From the NCBI RefSeq assembly GCF_946902915.1, contig NZ_CAMPPY010000009.1, forward strand, positions 1 to 54,811: 54,811 nt of DNA, read 5' to 3'. The translations under genes and the position numbers were made by a program. Within the stretch, counting starts at the first letter, position 1. Every line of letters starts with the position of its first letter. Shown here piece by piece: positions 54,642-54,811 of this stretch. The stretch comes from Streptococcus sp. Marseille-Q5986 (lineage in GTDB: Bacteria > Bacillota > Bacilli > Lactobacillales > Streptococcaceae). The notes under the pieces were generated by a model. That model saw only the letters and a program-made list of their open reading frames with translations. It ran no database searches and was not told the origin of the DNA.

Positions 54642-54811
54642 ATGAACACAATCACAGCTCACAGCTCACAGCTCACAGCTCACAGCTCACAGCTAACAGA
54701 TCACTGTTCACAGCTCACAGCTCACAGCTCACAGCTCCACTCTAACTGCCGACTGCTGCCTGCTGAAAGAAAAAAACACACATCTCACAGCTCACAGCTC
54801 ACAGCTCACAG
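54642..54811 (+). CDS. Start of a gene with heptanucleotide-repeat N-terminus (partial)
   Basis: Open from ATG at 54642 to the window edge, 56 codons: MNTITAHSSQLTAHSSQLTD, then more TAHSSQL units and a unique stretch HSNCRLLPAERKKHTSH before the repeat resumes. AAAGGA lies nine bases before this ATG; an in-frame ATG three codons earlier is too close to it. The promoter and ribosome site argue that it is expressed. The repeat gives no hint of function, and the body of the protein is outside the window. It could also be a non-coding repeat tract that happens to be open. Confidence 0.45.
   Translation, partial: MNTITAHSSQLTAHSSQLTDHCSQLTAHSSQLHSNCRLLPAERKKHTSHSSQLTAH
54653..54811 (+). repeat. 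CACAGCT heptanucleotide tandem repeat
   Basis: Six perfect units (54653-54694), two degenerate (AACAGAT, CACTGTT), four perfect (54709-54736), about 50 bases of other sequence, then a second run from 54786 to the edge. Because 7 is not a multiple of 3, the repeat encodes TAHSSQL in all three frames. Confidence 0.93.

Noticed and set aside
54653..54811. CRISPR array at the right edge
   Set aside because: The units are 7 bp and directly tandem with no unique spacers of even length, and no cas genes are near.

Overview
This window looks like chromosome from a Mitis-group Streptococcus (S. mitis, S. oralis or S. pneumoniae type). The signs are low GC, very frequent extended -10 promoters (TGnTATAAT), a complete pneumococcal-type BOX element at 36437-36589, a YSIRK signal with LPNTG anchor on a surface protein, a CppA homologue, and gene groupings typical of these species (proBAC, tmk-holB-yabA-rsmI, pyrH-frr, pyrR-pyrB-carA-carB, thiI with its cysteine desulfurase). 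The species itself cannot be settled from the sequence alone.

Layout. 1-563 holds the 5' part of a class C-like group II intron, inserted directly behind the phoH terminator, with a broken maturase. 0.6-15.3 kb is a nearly unbroken minus-strand housekeeping block: phoH, yozE, cvfB, frr, pyrH, trmFO, rsmI, yabA, holB, tmk, proC, proA, proB, rluD, lspA, a LysR regulator, and rplU-prp-rpmA behind a structured L21 leader. 15.6-24.6 kb is mixed: a DUF1275 membrane protein, an oxidoreductase overlapping a DEAD-box helicase, a YwiB-like protein, an HD hydrolase, a Cof-type phosphatase, tRNA-Arg(CCU), rplS with an L19 leader, paired CrcB fluoride channels, chorismate mutase, flavodoxin, a DHH phosphoesterase and L31 type B. 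24.7-33.9 kb holds mntH, then the pyrimidine operon, nth and a DUF177 protein. 34.4-38.5 kb is the most variable part: a wall-anchored repeat protein, the BOX element, and an ABC-F gene behind what looks like an attenuator. 38.6-49.0 kb holds htpX-lemA, rsmG, uraA, a transporter, a serine hydrolase, cppA, an aquaglyceroporin, and a trio of two esterases plus an ATP-grasp enzyme. 49.1-54.8 kb holds thiI, a cysteine desulfurase, a small membrane protein, ftsK, and the start of a gene built on 7-bp repeats.

How the genes work together. Pyrimidine supply is tied together by RNA: PyrR-type hairpins with CNGNGA hexaloops lie in front of pyrR and uraA, and two more sit in the 448-bp gap between carA and carB. 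Two loci look built for phase variation: a G11 run inside the signal peptide of the LPXTG protein, and a heptanucleotide repeat at the start of the right-edge reading frame. The ABC-F gene has a promoter, a three-codon reading frame (Met-Asn-Asn) with a good ribosome site, and an intrinsic terminator just upstream. That is the layout of antibiotic-responsive ribosome-mediated attenuation.

Start codons were chosen by ribosome-binding sites. Family names come from recognised motifs and memory of the families, not from database searches.
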